Source: Lachnospiraceae bacterium UBA7093 (lineage in GTDB: Bacteria > Bacillota > Clostridia > Lachnospirales > Lachnospiraceae). Taken from it: a DNA stretch of 27,553 nt. Below are positions 13,130 through 20,359 of this stretch, piece by piece; position 1 is the stretch's first letter; every line of letters begins with the position of its first letter. Below the pieces are notes generated by a model. The model ran no database searches. It saw only the letters and a program-made list of their open reading frames with translations, and had not been told where the DNA came from. The position numbers were made by a program, and so were the translations under genes. The stretch spans positions 1 to 27,553 of the forward strand of contig DKYT01000014.1 in NCBI GenBank assembly GCA_002492465.1, written 5' to 3'.

Positions 13130-13159
13130 TGATTCTCCAGAGGCGGGGAATTGCGTTTT

Positions 13160-13933
13160 TTATTCCAACCATTTTTCTCCTACGCGTTCCCCCCATTCTT
13201 CCATTTTATCCTCATACCGCTCCATCTGCTCTTCGATTTTTTTCTCCACATCCTCCGAATAGCTATCCGCCATCATATTCCCCATCACGCCATTGACCAA
13301 CTCCTGGCTCACATGGATTTTCCACTGTCCCTTTTCCTGATATGCCTGAAGGGTCACTTCCATTGTACAAATTTCATCCTCTTTCAGACCGTCTATAATG
13401 GAAATCAGTTCTGACTTTATCTCTGCCCCGTTCAAGGCATTCCTGATCAGCTCTCCTATACCGCTTCCCGCGCTTTCCGTCATATTTTCCAGTATCCTTA
13501 TCTCCAGCTCTCCCGCCACGTTCTGCATATCCCTGTTGGTAATCGCCAGATCGATCTGCGCTTTATCTCCTTCTTCCCGCACTTCTTCTATTTCCCAGCT
13601 CATTTTCTCTACTATTTTTTTTGCCAGTTCATAATTTGTCTTATATCGTTTTCCCCTTTTCAAACCGGGCTGCTGCAATTCCCCAAACAGCCGATACTCC
13701 TTTTCCCGGGGAATGCCGATCCAGTTGCGATAGGTTTCCACATAATTGTCGCTGCATTCGTTAAATGCCTCCAAATCCAGCTTCTTCAAACTTTCCATTG
13801 CATACTCTGCGCACTCCTCAGGCGTTTGTGTTTCCTTTGTCCTGCCTTCCTCTGCGCACCCGCCTAACGCCAGCAGTCCGGCTATGCACAATAGAAGCAG
13901 CTTTTTCTTTATGGTTTTCCTTTTTTCTATCAT
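13160..13933 (-). CDS. Lipoprotein of unknown function
   Basis: This is a 257-residue protein exported as a lipoprotein: a lysine-rich start, a hydrophobic core (12-22) and the lipobox LALGGC with Cys26. The mature part is charged and helical. It begins with TPEECAEYAMESLKKLDLEA, a pattern seen in NTF2-like or DUF4878-type extracytoplasmic domains, and ends in a Glu/Lys-rich helix. No catalytic residues are evident. It lies downstream of the kinase gene on the same strand, separated by a short terminator-like hairpin, and converges on the XRE gene with 30 bases between. Confidence 0.85.
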   Translation of the reverse strand: MIEKRKTIKKKLLLLCIAGLLALGGCAEEGRTKETQTPEECAEYAMESLKKLDLEAFNECSDNYVETYRNWIGIPREKEYRLFGELQQPGLKRGKRYKTNYELAKKIVEKMSWEIEEVREEGDKAQIDLAITNRDMQNVAGELEIRILENMTESAGSGIGELIRNALNGAEIKSELISIIDGLKEDEICTMEVTLQAYQEKGQWKIHVSQELVNGVMGNMMADSYSEDVEKKIEEQMERYEDKMEEWGERVGEKWLE

Positions 13934-14049
13934 TTCTTTTTCCTCCGTTTCTATACATTTCCTTTCAAATGTATTTTCTGTTTTTTCTTTATTTTATTTC
14001 AAATTTTTTCTCCTGCAATATGCCCTGCAAAAAGGAACGGCTGGAAAGC

Positions 14050-14070
14050 AAAAAAAGACGCCTGCGCGCC
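14050..14070 (-). terminator. Short terminator after the histidine kinase gene
   Basis: On the minus strand GGCGC-GCAG-GCGTC is followed by seven T residues (14050-14056), 38 bases after the kinase stop. The stem is short, so the call is moderate. Confidence 0.55.
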
Positions 14071-14107
14071 TTTTTCCCAATCCTTCAAATCCATATTTGT
14101 GATGCTT

Positions 14108-15394
14108 CTAATGGGACATGGGTATCATCGCCGAAAAGCTGAACCACCCATCCTCACATTTCAACACGCTGCTTCCCCCGTTTCCCCTGATCACAGCATC
14201 TACGTTCATCAAGCCAATTCCGTGCTCTCTTCCCTCTTTCTTACTGGTAGCGATCCGTTTTCCCTTAATAAAAACCGGCTTCTCAACCGGATTCCTCACA
14301 GAAAGAATCAACTGCTCCTCCTCTATCATCATCTTAAACTGTATCACCTTGTGCTGCTTCAATTTTTCACATGCCTCAATCCCATTATCCAGTAAGTTTG
14401 CCAAAAGCGTCACCACCTCTTCCTCGTTTATGGTAAGTCCTGACAGATCGTTAATTGCCATAGATATGGTAATGCCCTTTTCCCACGCCTCCTGATACTT
14501 CTGGTTCAAAACCACGTTCACTGCCTTGTGGTTTGTATTCACATAATCTGCGCTTTTGGCAAGGCTCCCTGTCAGACTCGCAAGGTAGGCGAGGGTCTCC
14601 TGCTTCTCTCCCCTCTCCACCATTCCCTGAATACAATTCAGTTGATTTTTATAGTCATGAAGAAATCGCCTTTGCTTCTCGTAGCTCTTCTGCATACTGC
14701 GGTACATGCTCATCTGATTTTCCGTCTGTGCCTGAAGCATCCAAAGCCGATGGGTCTCCTCCTCTTTTTCCAACAACGTTCCCATTACATAAAACACGTA
14801 AAGATTTATCAAAACAAAGCCGGCGGTAGCCACCATCCTCGCTCGGTTTTCAGCAATGTCCTCTTTCCATGGCATCATGCAAAACGCCATAATTACCGCC
14901 ATACAAAGCAGCGGAATACAGAGCCAGCTTATACGCTTTTTTCCCTCCGCCCAGGTTAACATCCGTTTCCCAAACAGAAAACGGATCCATATGCACAGAC
15001 ACAGCAGAAGCCCCTCTATTACATATTCCAGCACATCAGAAAAGTTCCCGGGTCGGAATAGTGGAAATGCATAAAGCATTGATTCACAAAGCACAGATAT
15101 GATCCAATACATACAGCAAAACAGCAGAGATAAAACCAGATTTTTCCATCCTTTTATCTGAAAGCAAATCTGCGCCCCTAAGGCAATCACCGCCACCAAC
15201 CGCACCGGCTGCAAAAGAAAAGGCGGTATCGGCGTCACTGCAATCGCCATGAACCCCAATGCAAAGACCGGCACCGCCATATGCTCCATCCATTTATTTT
15301 TCCATTTTCGACTGCGGGCAAAAGTCTCAAAAAACACTTTGCAGCAGATACCCGCTAAAACCGACAGCGTAACACTTCTTGCAATGAGTTCCAT
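14108..15394 (-). CDS. Sensor histidine kinase, AgrC/GHKL type
   Basis: This is a 428-residue protein. About six membrane segments fill residues 5-208. A coiled linker and the phosphoacceptor box FLHDYKNQLN with His246 follow. The GHKL ATPase domain carries the N-box LLANLLDNGIEAC and a G-box region HGIGLMNV. This is the HPK10 class that usually senses peptides and works with LytTR regulators. The ATG overlaps the stop of the response regulator (TAATG), so the two are translationally coupled. No agrB or agrD peptide gene is visible in the window, so the ligand is unknown. Confidence 0.93.
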   Translation of the reverse strand: MELIARSVTLSVLAGICCKVFFETFARSRKWKNKWMEHMAVPVFALGFMAIAVTPIPPFLLQPVRLVAVIALGAQICFQIKGWKNLVLSLLFCCMYWIISVLCESMLYAFPLFRPGNFSDVLEYVIEGLLLCLCIWIRFLFGKRMLTWAEGKKRISWLCIPLLCMAVIMAFCMMPWKEDIAENRARMVATAGFVLINLYVFYVMGTLLEKEEETHRLWMLQAQTENQMSMYRSMQKSYEKQRRFLHDYKNQLNCIQGMVERGEKQETLAYLASLTGSLAKSADYVNTNHKAVNVVLNQKYQEAWEKGITISMAINDLSGLTINEEEVVTLLANLLDNGIEACEKLKQHKVIQFKMMIEEEQLILSVRNPVEKPVFIKGKRIATSKKEGREHGIGLMNVDAVIRGNGGSSVLKCEDGWFSFSAMIPMSH

Positions 15395-16107
15395 TACAAT
15401 GCTCCTTTATATGCTACAAACGCCTCTTTCACACCTTGATATTTCATTCTGGGAACCGGAAGTTCCGCCCCCGTATCCAGCAGTACCGTGTAATTGCTGA
15501 TTTTACGAATATGTTTCATATTTGCCAAAAAACTCTTATGAATGCGCAAAAAACCGCAGCCCTTCAGTTTTTCTTCAATGTGATCCAGCTTATCGTATAG
15601 CTGATACTGAACCAGTTCCGTTTCCATATAATAAAAAATGGATTTATGCTTTCGGCTTTCCACATAAAGGAGGTTGTCCGTATAAAGGCTTCTGTCTCCT
15701 TCCAGAAAAGAAAATGCCACCCGTGCCACCCTCATCCGCTGTAAAATAGCGTCCATGCATTCCCCCAGCGATCTCTCCAAGCTATCCTTCATAAGGTAGC
15801 GGACCGCATCTACCTTATAGCCCTCCAGCACATAATTGATAAACGCCGTTATAAATACGATGTATGTATGGGAATGAAAGGCGCGGATCTCCATTGCCGT
15901 CTGAATACCGTCCACCTCATTCATGTTGATATCCAGAAACACGATATCGTACTTCACCTTATTTTCATTTTCTGCAAGGAACTCCTCCCCCGACAGAAAA
16001 AGACGGATCTTATAGGACAGATCCTGCTCTTTCAGATAAACCTCCAAAAGACTTCTGATCTTTTCCCGATAAAATTGTTCGTCGTCACATATGGCTATCT
16101 GAAGCAT
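15394..16107 (-). CDS. LytTR-family response regulator
   Basis: This is a 237-residue regulator. The receiver domain (1-125) has the acidic pair Asp8/Asp9, phosphoacceptor Asp59 in VFLDINM, Thr in FITAF and the conserved Lys in YLMKDS (slightly unusual for YLxKP). The LytTR DNA-binding domain covers about 140-235 with FLRIHKSFLANMKHI. It is the partner of the kinase immediately downstream. The gene starts 39 bases after the HerA-like ATPase gene and may be co-transcribed with it. The targets are unknown; the lipoprotein gene downstream is one possibility. Confidence 0.94.
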   Translation of the reverse strand: MLQIAICDDEQFYREKIRSLLEVYLKEQDLSYKIRLFLSGEEFLAENENKVKYDIVFLDINMNEVDGIQTAMEIRAFHSHTYIVFITAFINYVLEGYKVDAVRYLMKDSLERSLGECMDAILQRMRVARVAFSFLEGDRSLYTDNLLYVESRKHKSIFYYMETELVQYQLYDKLDHIEEKLKGCGFLRIHKSFLANMKHIRKISNYTVLLDTGAELPVPRMKYQGVKEAFVAYKGAL

Positions 16108-16146
16108 AAAAATTTTCTGTTTGATCCTTTCCGTCTTTCTTTTGGG

Positions 16147-17757
16147 TTACAGCTTAAACAGGGTGCTGAGAATTCCTCTCCCCAAAGATGCCCCTACATT
16201 GCCCCCGATCTTCTTGCCAAAGCTTCCTCCAATAGATTTGCCCACGGTGTTTCCGAACTCTCTTCCTATGGTTCCCGCTGCGCTGCTGGCTGCGCTTTTT
16301 ACAGTTCTTTGCACCTGCTTCTCCCTGGCGGCAGTTTTCTTTGCCTCCGCCTTTCGTGCCGCTTCCTCTTCCCGCAGTTTCTGCTTTTCTGCGGCTGCCG
16401 CTTCCTTTTGAAGCTGCTTTTCCTCCGCCGCTCTCTCCGCTTCCAGCCGGCGGCTTTCATTCTCTGCAAGTACCTTCTTTTCCAGAATCTCATAGGCTGA
16501 TTCCCGGTCTACCATTTGCGCATATTTGGTATAAAGAAGGCTTCCCTGTATCTGGTTCTTTCGAATCTCCTCCTCCAGCGCTCCCATCTGACTTTGGGGG
16601 GGCAAAATGTAGCACTTCTTTACAATGGTAGGCACGCCTTCCTGATCCAGCACGGAAATCAGCGCCTCGCCGATTCCCAGGCTGGTCAGCGCCTCATAGG
16701 TGTCAAATTCAGGATTTTCCCGGAAAGACTGGGCCGCTGCCTTGGCACCCTTTTGCTCCGCAGGGGTATAGGCATGAAGGGCATGCTGAATCTTATTTCC
16801 CAGCTGTCCTAAAACCCCGTCCGGAATGTCCCGGGGATTTTGGGTGATAAAATAAATACCCACTCCTTTGGAGCGAATCAACTTTACCACCTGCTCGATT
16901 TTCATCAACAGCGCCTTGGAGGCGGAATCAAACAAAAGATGCGCCTCGTCAAAGAAAAATACCATCTTAGGTTTTTCTCTGTCCCCTGCTTCCGGCAGGG
17001 TTTCAAACAGCTCCGACAACATCCACAGCATAAAGGTAGAATACATGGTGGGATTGTGGATCAGTTTCTGGCAGTCCAGCACCTGTATCACCCCTTTGCC
17101 ATTGCAATCTGTGCACATCCAGTCGGCAATATGCAATGCAGGTTCGCCGAAAAAGCGCTCTCCGCCCTCCGACTCCAATGCCACCACTGCACGCATAATC
17201 GCCCCCAGGCTCTGCTTGGACATATTTCCGTATTCTGCTCCATATTCTTTGGCATTTTCGCTTACATACTGTATCATGGAACGCAGATCCTTGGTGTCCA
17301 GAAGCATAAGTCCCTCATCGTCCGCAATCTTAAACAGGATCGTCAAAATATCCGACTGGGTTTCATTTAATTCCAGAATTCTTCCCAGCAAAAGGGGACC
17401 CATCTCCGAAACAGTGGTTCGAAGAGGCAATCCCTTTTCCCCGTAAATATCCCAATAGGTAGTAGGATATGACTGAAAGTGAAAGCCCTCCTCCATAAGC
17501 CCCATTTCCTCTATTCTTTTCTTAAGGTTTTCGCTTTCTGCCCCGGGTCTGCACATCCCTGCAAGATCGCCCTTTACATCCGCCAAAAACACCGGCACCC
17601 CACAGTCGCTGAAGGATTCCGCCAGCACCTTCAGCGTAACCGTCTTTCCGGTTCCCGTAGCCCCTGCAATCAAACCGTGGCGATTTGCCATTTGGGGATA
17701 AATGACTGCCTTCTCAGCCCCCGATCTGCCAATCCATACCTTTCCGTCCTGATACAT
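16147..17757 (-). CDS. HerA-like helicase / DUF853 family ATPase
   Basis: This is a 536-residue protein of the YjgR/DUF853 group of HerA-FtsK-type P-loop ATPases. It shows PQMANRHGLIAGATGTGKT with Walker A at 32-39, DVKGDLAGM, and Walker B VFFFDEAHLLF. FITQNPRDIPDGVLGQLGNK is the conserved sensor segment. The C-terminal 120 residues are a charged Glu/Lys/Ala coiled coil followed by a Gly-rich amphipathic tail (GKSIGGSFGKKIGGNVGASL). I chose the ATG at 17757 because GGAGGAAG lies just before it; an ATG eight codons earlier has no ribosome site. The cellular role of this family is not settled. Confidence 0.9.
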   Translation of the reverse strand: MYQDGKVWIGRSGAEKAVIYPQMANRHGLIAGATGTGKTVTLKVLAESFSDCGVPVFLADVKGDLAGMCRPGAESENLKKRIEEMGLMEEGFHFQSYPTTYWDIYGEKGLPLRTTVSEMGPLLLGRILELNETQSDILTILFKIADDEGLMLLDTKDLRSMIQYVSENAKEYGAEYGNMSKQSLGAIMRAVVALESEGGERFFGEPALHIADWMCTDCNGKGVIQVLDCQKLIHNPTMYSTFMLWMLSELFETLPEAGDREKPKMVFFFDEAHLLFDSASKALLMKIEQVVKLIRSKGVGIYFITQNPRDIPDGVLGQLGNKIQHALHAYTPAEQKGAKAAAQSFRENPEFDTYEALTSLGIGEALISVLDQEGVPTIVKKCYILPPQSQMGALEEEIRKNQIQGSLLYTKYAQMVDRESAYEILEKKVLAENESRRLEAERAAEEKQLQKEAAAAEKQKLREEEAARKAEAKKTAAREKQVQRTVKSAASSAAGTIGREFGNTVGKSIGGSFGKKIGGNVGASLGRGILSTLFKL

Positions 17758-17845
17758 AATTTCCGCTTCCTCCGCTTCCATAAATTCATTATTTATAATG
17801 TATCATGCCAGAAAATTTTTGGCAACCAAAGTAAGCGATGCTCTA

Positions 17846-17873
17846 TTGACATTTCCTGTTGCCATGCTATACT
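17846..17873 (+). promoter_or_regulatory. Promoter of queT
   Basis: TTGACA (17846-17851), 16 bases, then TATACT (17868-17873) with an extended -10 TG. Transcription would begin near 17880, exactly at the first leader hairpin. Confidence 0.8.
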
Positions 17874-17878
17874 AAACA

Positions 17879-17931
17879 GCGGACGCCATGCCCTGCATGT
17901 CGTCCGCCGTTAAAAAGCTGCCCAGGCAGCT
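17879..17931 (+). promoter_or_regulatory. Two leader hairpins upstream of the preQ1-like aptamer
   Basis: Hairpin 1 pairs GCGGACG/CGTCCGC and CATGC/GCATG around a CCT loop with one C-T mismatch (17879-17907). Hairpin 2 is AGCTGC-CCAG-GCAGCT (17916-17931). Neither is followed by a T-run. They sit at the 5' end of the transcript and may stabilise it or belong to a larger leader structure. Confidence 0.55.
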
Positions 17932-17932
17932 T

Positions 17933-17976
17933 CGAGTGTTCGAGACCTTCCACTCGTTAAAAAAATACTAAAGGAG
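17933..17976 (+). promoter_or_regulatory. Candidate preQ1-I riboswitch
   Basis: The stem CGAGTG/CACTCG (17933-17938, 17951-17956) has a loop starting TTCGAG, as in preQ1-I aptamers (GTTCNAG). An A-rich tail with AAAAAAATACTAAAGG follows, close to the family's AAAAAACTAAGG. The tail runs into the AAGGAG ribosome site of queT, and CCTT in the loop can pair with AAGG, so binding would hide the ribosome site. The fit to the downstream transporter for queuosine precursors supports the call. Confidence 0.7.
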
Positions 17977-17984
17977 AATGAAAA

Positions 17985-18515
17985 ATGAAAACACAAAACA
18001 CCTCTGCGGTCCCTGTACGGATCGCCCCTTCGCTGTTCCTGGTTCAGGCAGCGATGATCGCCGCGCTCTATGTAGTGCTCACTTTTATTGCAAACGCATT
18101 AGGTCTTGCCAGTCAGGCAATTCAAGTGCGTTTCTCCGAGGCTCTCACCATTCTGCCTTATTTCACCCCTGCTGCCATACCGGGACTTTTCGTGGGCTGC
18201 CTTTTATCCAACCTGCTGACAGGCTGCGCCCTTCCCGATATCATTTTCGGCAGCCTCGCCACCCTGATCGGGGCGGTCCTCACCTACCGTCTCCGCAGCC
18301 ATAAATGGCTGGCGCCTGTTCCTCCTATCCTCGCAAACATAGCGGTAGTTCCCTTTGTTTTGCTTTACGCCTACGGTATAAACCCCCTCTGGCTTTCCTT
18401 TATCACAGTAGGGATCGGCGAGATTCTTTCCTGCGGCATTCTGGGGATGATGCTGCTGCTTGCCCTGAGCAGATACCGCCGCCAGCTTTTTGGAAATCTG
18501 TCAGATCTCCCTTAA
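17985..18515 (+). CDS. queT: Queuosine precursor transporter QueT
   Basis: This is a 176-residue integral membrane protein with about five or six hydrophobic segments. It is the substrate-binding component of an energy-coupling factor (ECF) type importer for queuosine precursors such as preQ1. Characteristic stretches are MIAALYVVLTFIANALG, QVRFSEALTILPYFTPAAIP, GLFVGCLLSNLLTG and FGSLATLIGAVLTYRLR. Length is typical. AAGGAG lies nine bases before the ATG. It is preceded by its own promoter and a preQ1-like aptamer, so it is probably repressed when the precursor is plentiful. It converges with the DUF4097-type gene, only 15 bases away, with no clear terminator between. Confidence 0.93.
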   Translation: MKTQNTSAVPVRIAPSLFLVQAAMIAALYVVLTFIANALGLASQAIQVRFSEALTILPYFTPAAIPGLFVGCLLSNLLTGCALPDIIFGSLATLIGAVLTYRLRSHKWLAPVPPILANIAVVPFVLLYAYGINPLWLSFITVGIGEILSCGILGMMLLLALSRYRRQLFGNLSDLP

Positions 18516-18530
18516 AAATAAAATTTGAAT

Positions 18531-19388
18531 TTACCGGTAGGCGACGCGCACATTTCCGCTGCCTGCCTTCATCTTAACCTTGAACGCCGATGCTGCATTG
18601 TCACCGCTGACACTGCCTTCGGCGTTATTTCCTTTTTTATTGTAAGATAAGGCTTTGTCAAAATCCGTGTCGATATTGCCGCTTCCCGTTTCCGCCTGAA
18701 AATCAAAGGAACTCTCCCTGGGCAGCTCCAGACGGATATTTCCACTTCCTGTGGTGAGAGAAAGATCTCCTGTCACCGCCAAAGCCTCCATTTTCACATT
18801 TCCGCTTCCCGCTTCTACCTGTCCCTTTCCTGAAAAATCCTCCAGGGTAATATTACCGCTTCCTGCCGTCGCCTTCAGGCTTCCCTGAATGTCTTCCCCT
18901 TTGATATTTCCGCTTCCTGTGCAGACCTCTATAGTTCCCTGAAGCTTTTCCATAGTTACATTACCGCTTCTGGTCTCCAAATAAAAGGAATCAAGCCCTT
19001 CCCTGGGCACATATACCTCAATTCTTTCCCCAAAGCCAAAGAATGCCAGGGAGCGTACGGTTCCTCCTTTTACAACTGTCTCCCCTTCTGAGGGATGGGT
19101 AACCTTCGCTATTGCATCCGGACTCTTGCTGTACAGATATTCCTTGATGATCACCTTTTCTTCATCCGTTGCAAAAAGCTTTATATTTTTACTTCCGTAC
19201 CTTATGGTCAGCCGTTCCAGCTCCGATAGGGGAAGCTCTATGGTATTTCTAAGTGCCGCGCTTCCTCCCATGGCAAAATACAAATCCACGTCCTCCAAGG
19301 GCGCCCGCCGGATACTCATAAAGCTCAGCCAGGCGGCAAGAGGAAGTATCAACAGGCAAGAGTAAAATATCGCTTTATTTCTCTTCAT
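18531..19388 (-). CDS. Membrane-anchored DUF4097-type beta-repeat protein
   Basis: This is a 285-residue protein with one N-terminal membrane segment (about 5-22) and a C-terminal repeat region. The motif GSGNI/GSGNV recurs about every 20 residues (TRSGNVTMEKLQ, GSGNIKGEDIQ, GSGNITLEDFS, GSGNVKMEAL, GSGNIRLELP, GSGNIDTDFD, GSGNVRVAYR). This is typical of DUF4097/DUF2807 putative adhesin-like beta-helices. I chose the ATG at 19388 because GGAGGCGGGAG lies before it. It overlaps the end of the XRE-membrane regulator by 14 bases, so the two are coupled. Such pairs are thought to be envelope-stress related, but the function here is unknown. Confidence 0.87.
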   Translation of the reverse strand: MKRNKAIFYSCLLILPLAAWLSFMSIRRAPLEDVDLYFAMGGSAALRNTIELPLSELERLTIRYGSKNIKLFATDEEKVIIKEYLYSKSPDAIAKVTHPSEGETVVKGGTVRSLAFFGFGERIEVYVPREGLDSFYLETRSGNVTMEKLQGTIEVCTGSGNIKGEDIQGSLKATAGSGNITLEDFSGKGQVEAGSGNVKMEALAVTGDLSLTTGSGNIRLELPRESSFDFQAETGSGNIDTDFDKALSYNKKGNNAEGSVSGDNAASAFKVKMKAGSGNVRVAYR

Positions 19389-20193
19389 CTTCTCCCGCCT
19401 CCTTCTCTGTATTGATACCATCACGGTCTTCTGCTTTTCTCCCCCTCAGCGACTCAAACCAGGACACCAGAGAGTAATAAAGCGGAATGGTCAGAAAAAC
19501 CACCCAGCCGGGATGCCATGCATACCAGAAAATCCCCAGGCAAAGAAAGATCAGCGCCGCCAATACCGGATAAGCAAAGTGATGGGCATTTCTTGTTTCA
19601 ATGGCATGCATCAGGGACTCCCAGATCGGAACCAGCAAAAACAACAGCCAGCCGGGATGCCATGCGTTGAAAACACAGCCTATTATGAGGTAAAGAATCA
19701 CCATAAGAATAGCAACTGGAAAATGTGCATGATGGGCGATCCATTCTTTATCATACTTTTCTCCATTTACATATACGCCCTTCTTGTCAATATGGACGTT
19801 ATCTCCCTTCTTCTTGTCGTCCACGTGAATTCCATCCCATCCCACATGAACTTCTCCATTATGATCCTTTACATGAATGCCCTGAAAGCCCACATGCACG
19901 TATTCGTCCTTTTCTTCCTTTTGGAAGTCAGACTTTTCTTCCTCACCCTGCCCTTCCGGTTCCTTTTCCGGCTCGGGTCTTGGAATCTCATCGTCGGTCT
20001 TTAACAGTTCATCTAAAGACACACCGTAGAGACGCGCCAGCAAAATCAGATTATCAGTATCGGGAGATGCCTCCGCTCTCTCCCACTTGCTCACTGCCTG
20101 TCTGCTGATTCCCAGCTTTTCCGCTAAAGCTTCCTGGGAAAGATTATTCTTTTTCCTTAGGTTCACAAGTCGATTTGCAATTTCAATATTCAT
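19375..20193 (-). CDS. XRE regulator fused to a membrane domain
   Basis: This is a 272-residue protein. An N-terminal XRE helix-turn-helix (about 7-62, LSQEALAEKLGISRQAVSKW) is followed by an acidic linker. Then comes a run of short beta-like repeats (HVGFQGIHVKD, HVGWDGIHVDD, HIDKKGVYVNG) and a C-terminal part with about four membrane segments. In the latter WHPGWLLFLLVPIWESL and WHPGWVVFLTIPLYYSL are internal duplicates. The design suggests a membrane-bound regulator that transmits an envelope signal to DNA. AGGAG precedes the ATG. It is co-transcribed with the DUF4097-type gene downstream. A TATAAT lies at 20249-20254 upstream; the rest of the 20194-20359 gap shows no gene. Confidence 0.88.
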   Translation of the reverse strand: MNIEIANRLVNLRKKNNLSQEALAEKLGISRQAVSKWERAEASPDTDNLILLARLYGVSLDELLKTDDEIPRPEPEKEPEGQGEEEKSDFQKEEKDEYVHVGFQGIHVKDHNGEVHVGWDGIHVDDKKKGDNVHIDKKGVYVNGEKYDKEWIAHHAHFPVAILMVILYLIIGCVFNAWHPGWLLFLLVPIWESLMHAIETRNAHHFAYPVLAALIFLCLGIFWYAWHPGWVVFLTIPLYYSLVSWFESLRGRKAEDRDGINTEKEAGEDEEK

Positions 20194-20359
20194 ATTCTCC
20201 TCACATTCCGCCTCTCATAGGCTGTTTTTCGGCCTGCCGTATGAGCAGATTATATGCATTTTCCATCCGGTTGCACTACCAACTCTGGTTTGAGGTGTGG
20301 CAACTATTGGTTGCAAACCGCTAAAATACGCCATTTTTACCCTGATTTTAATTTTTCGT

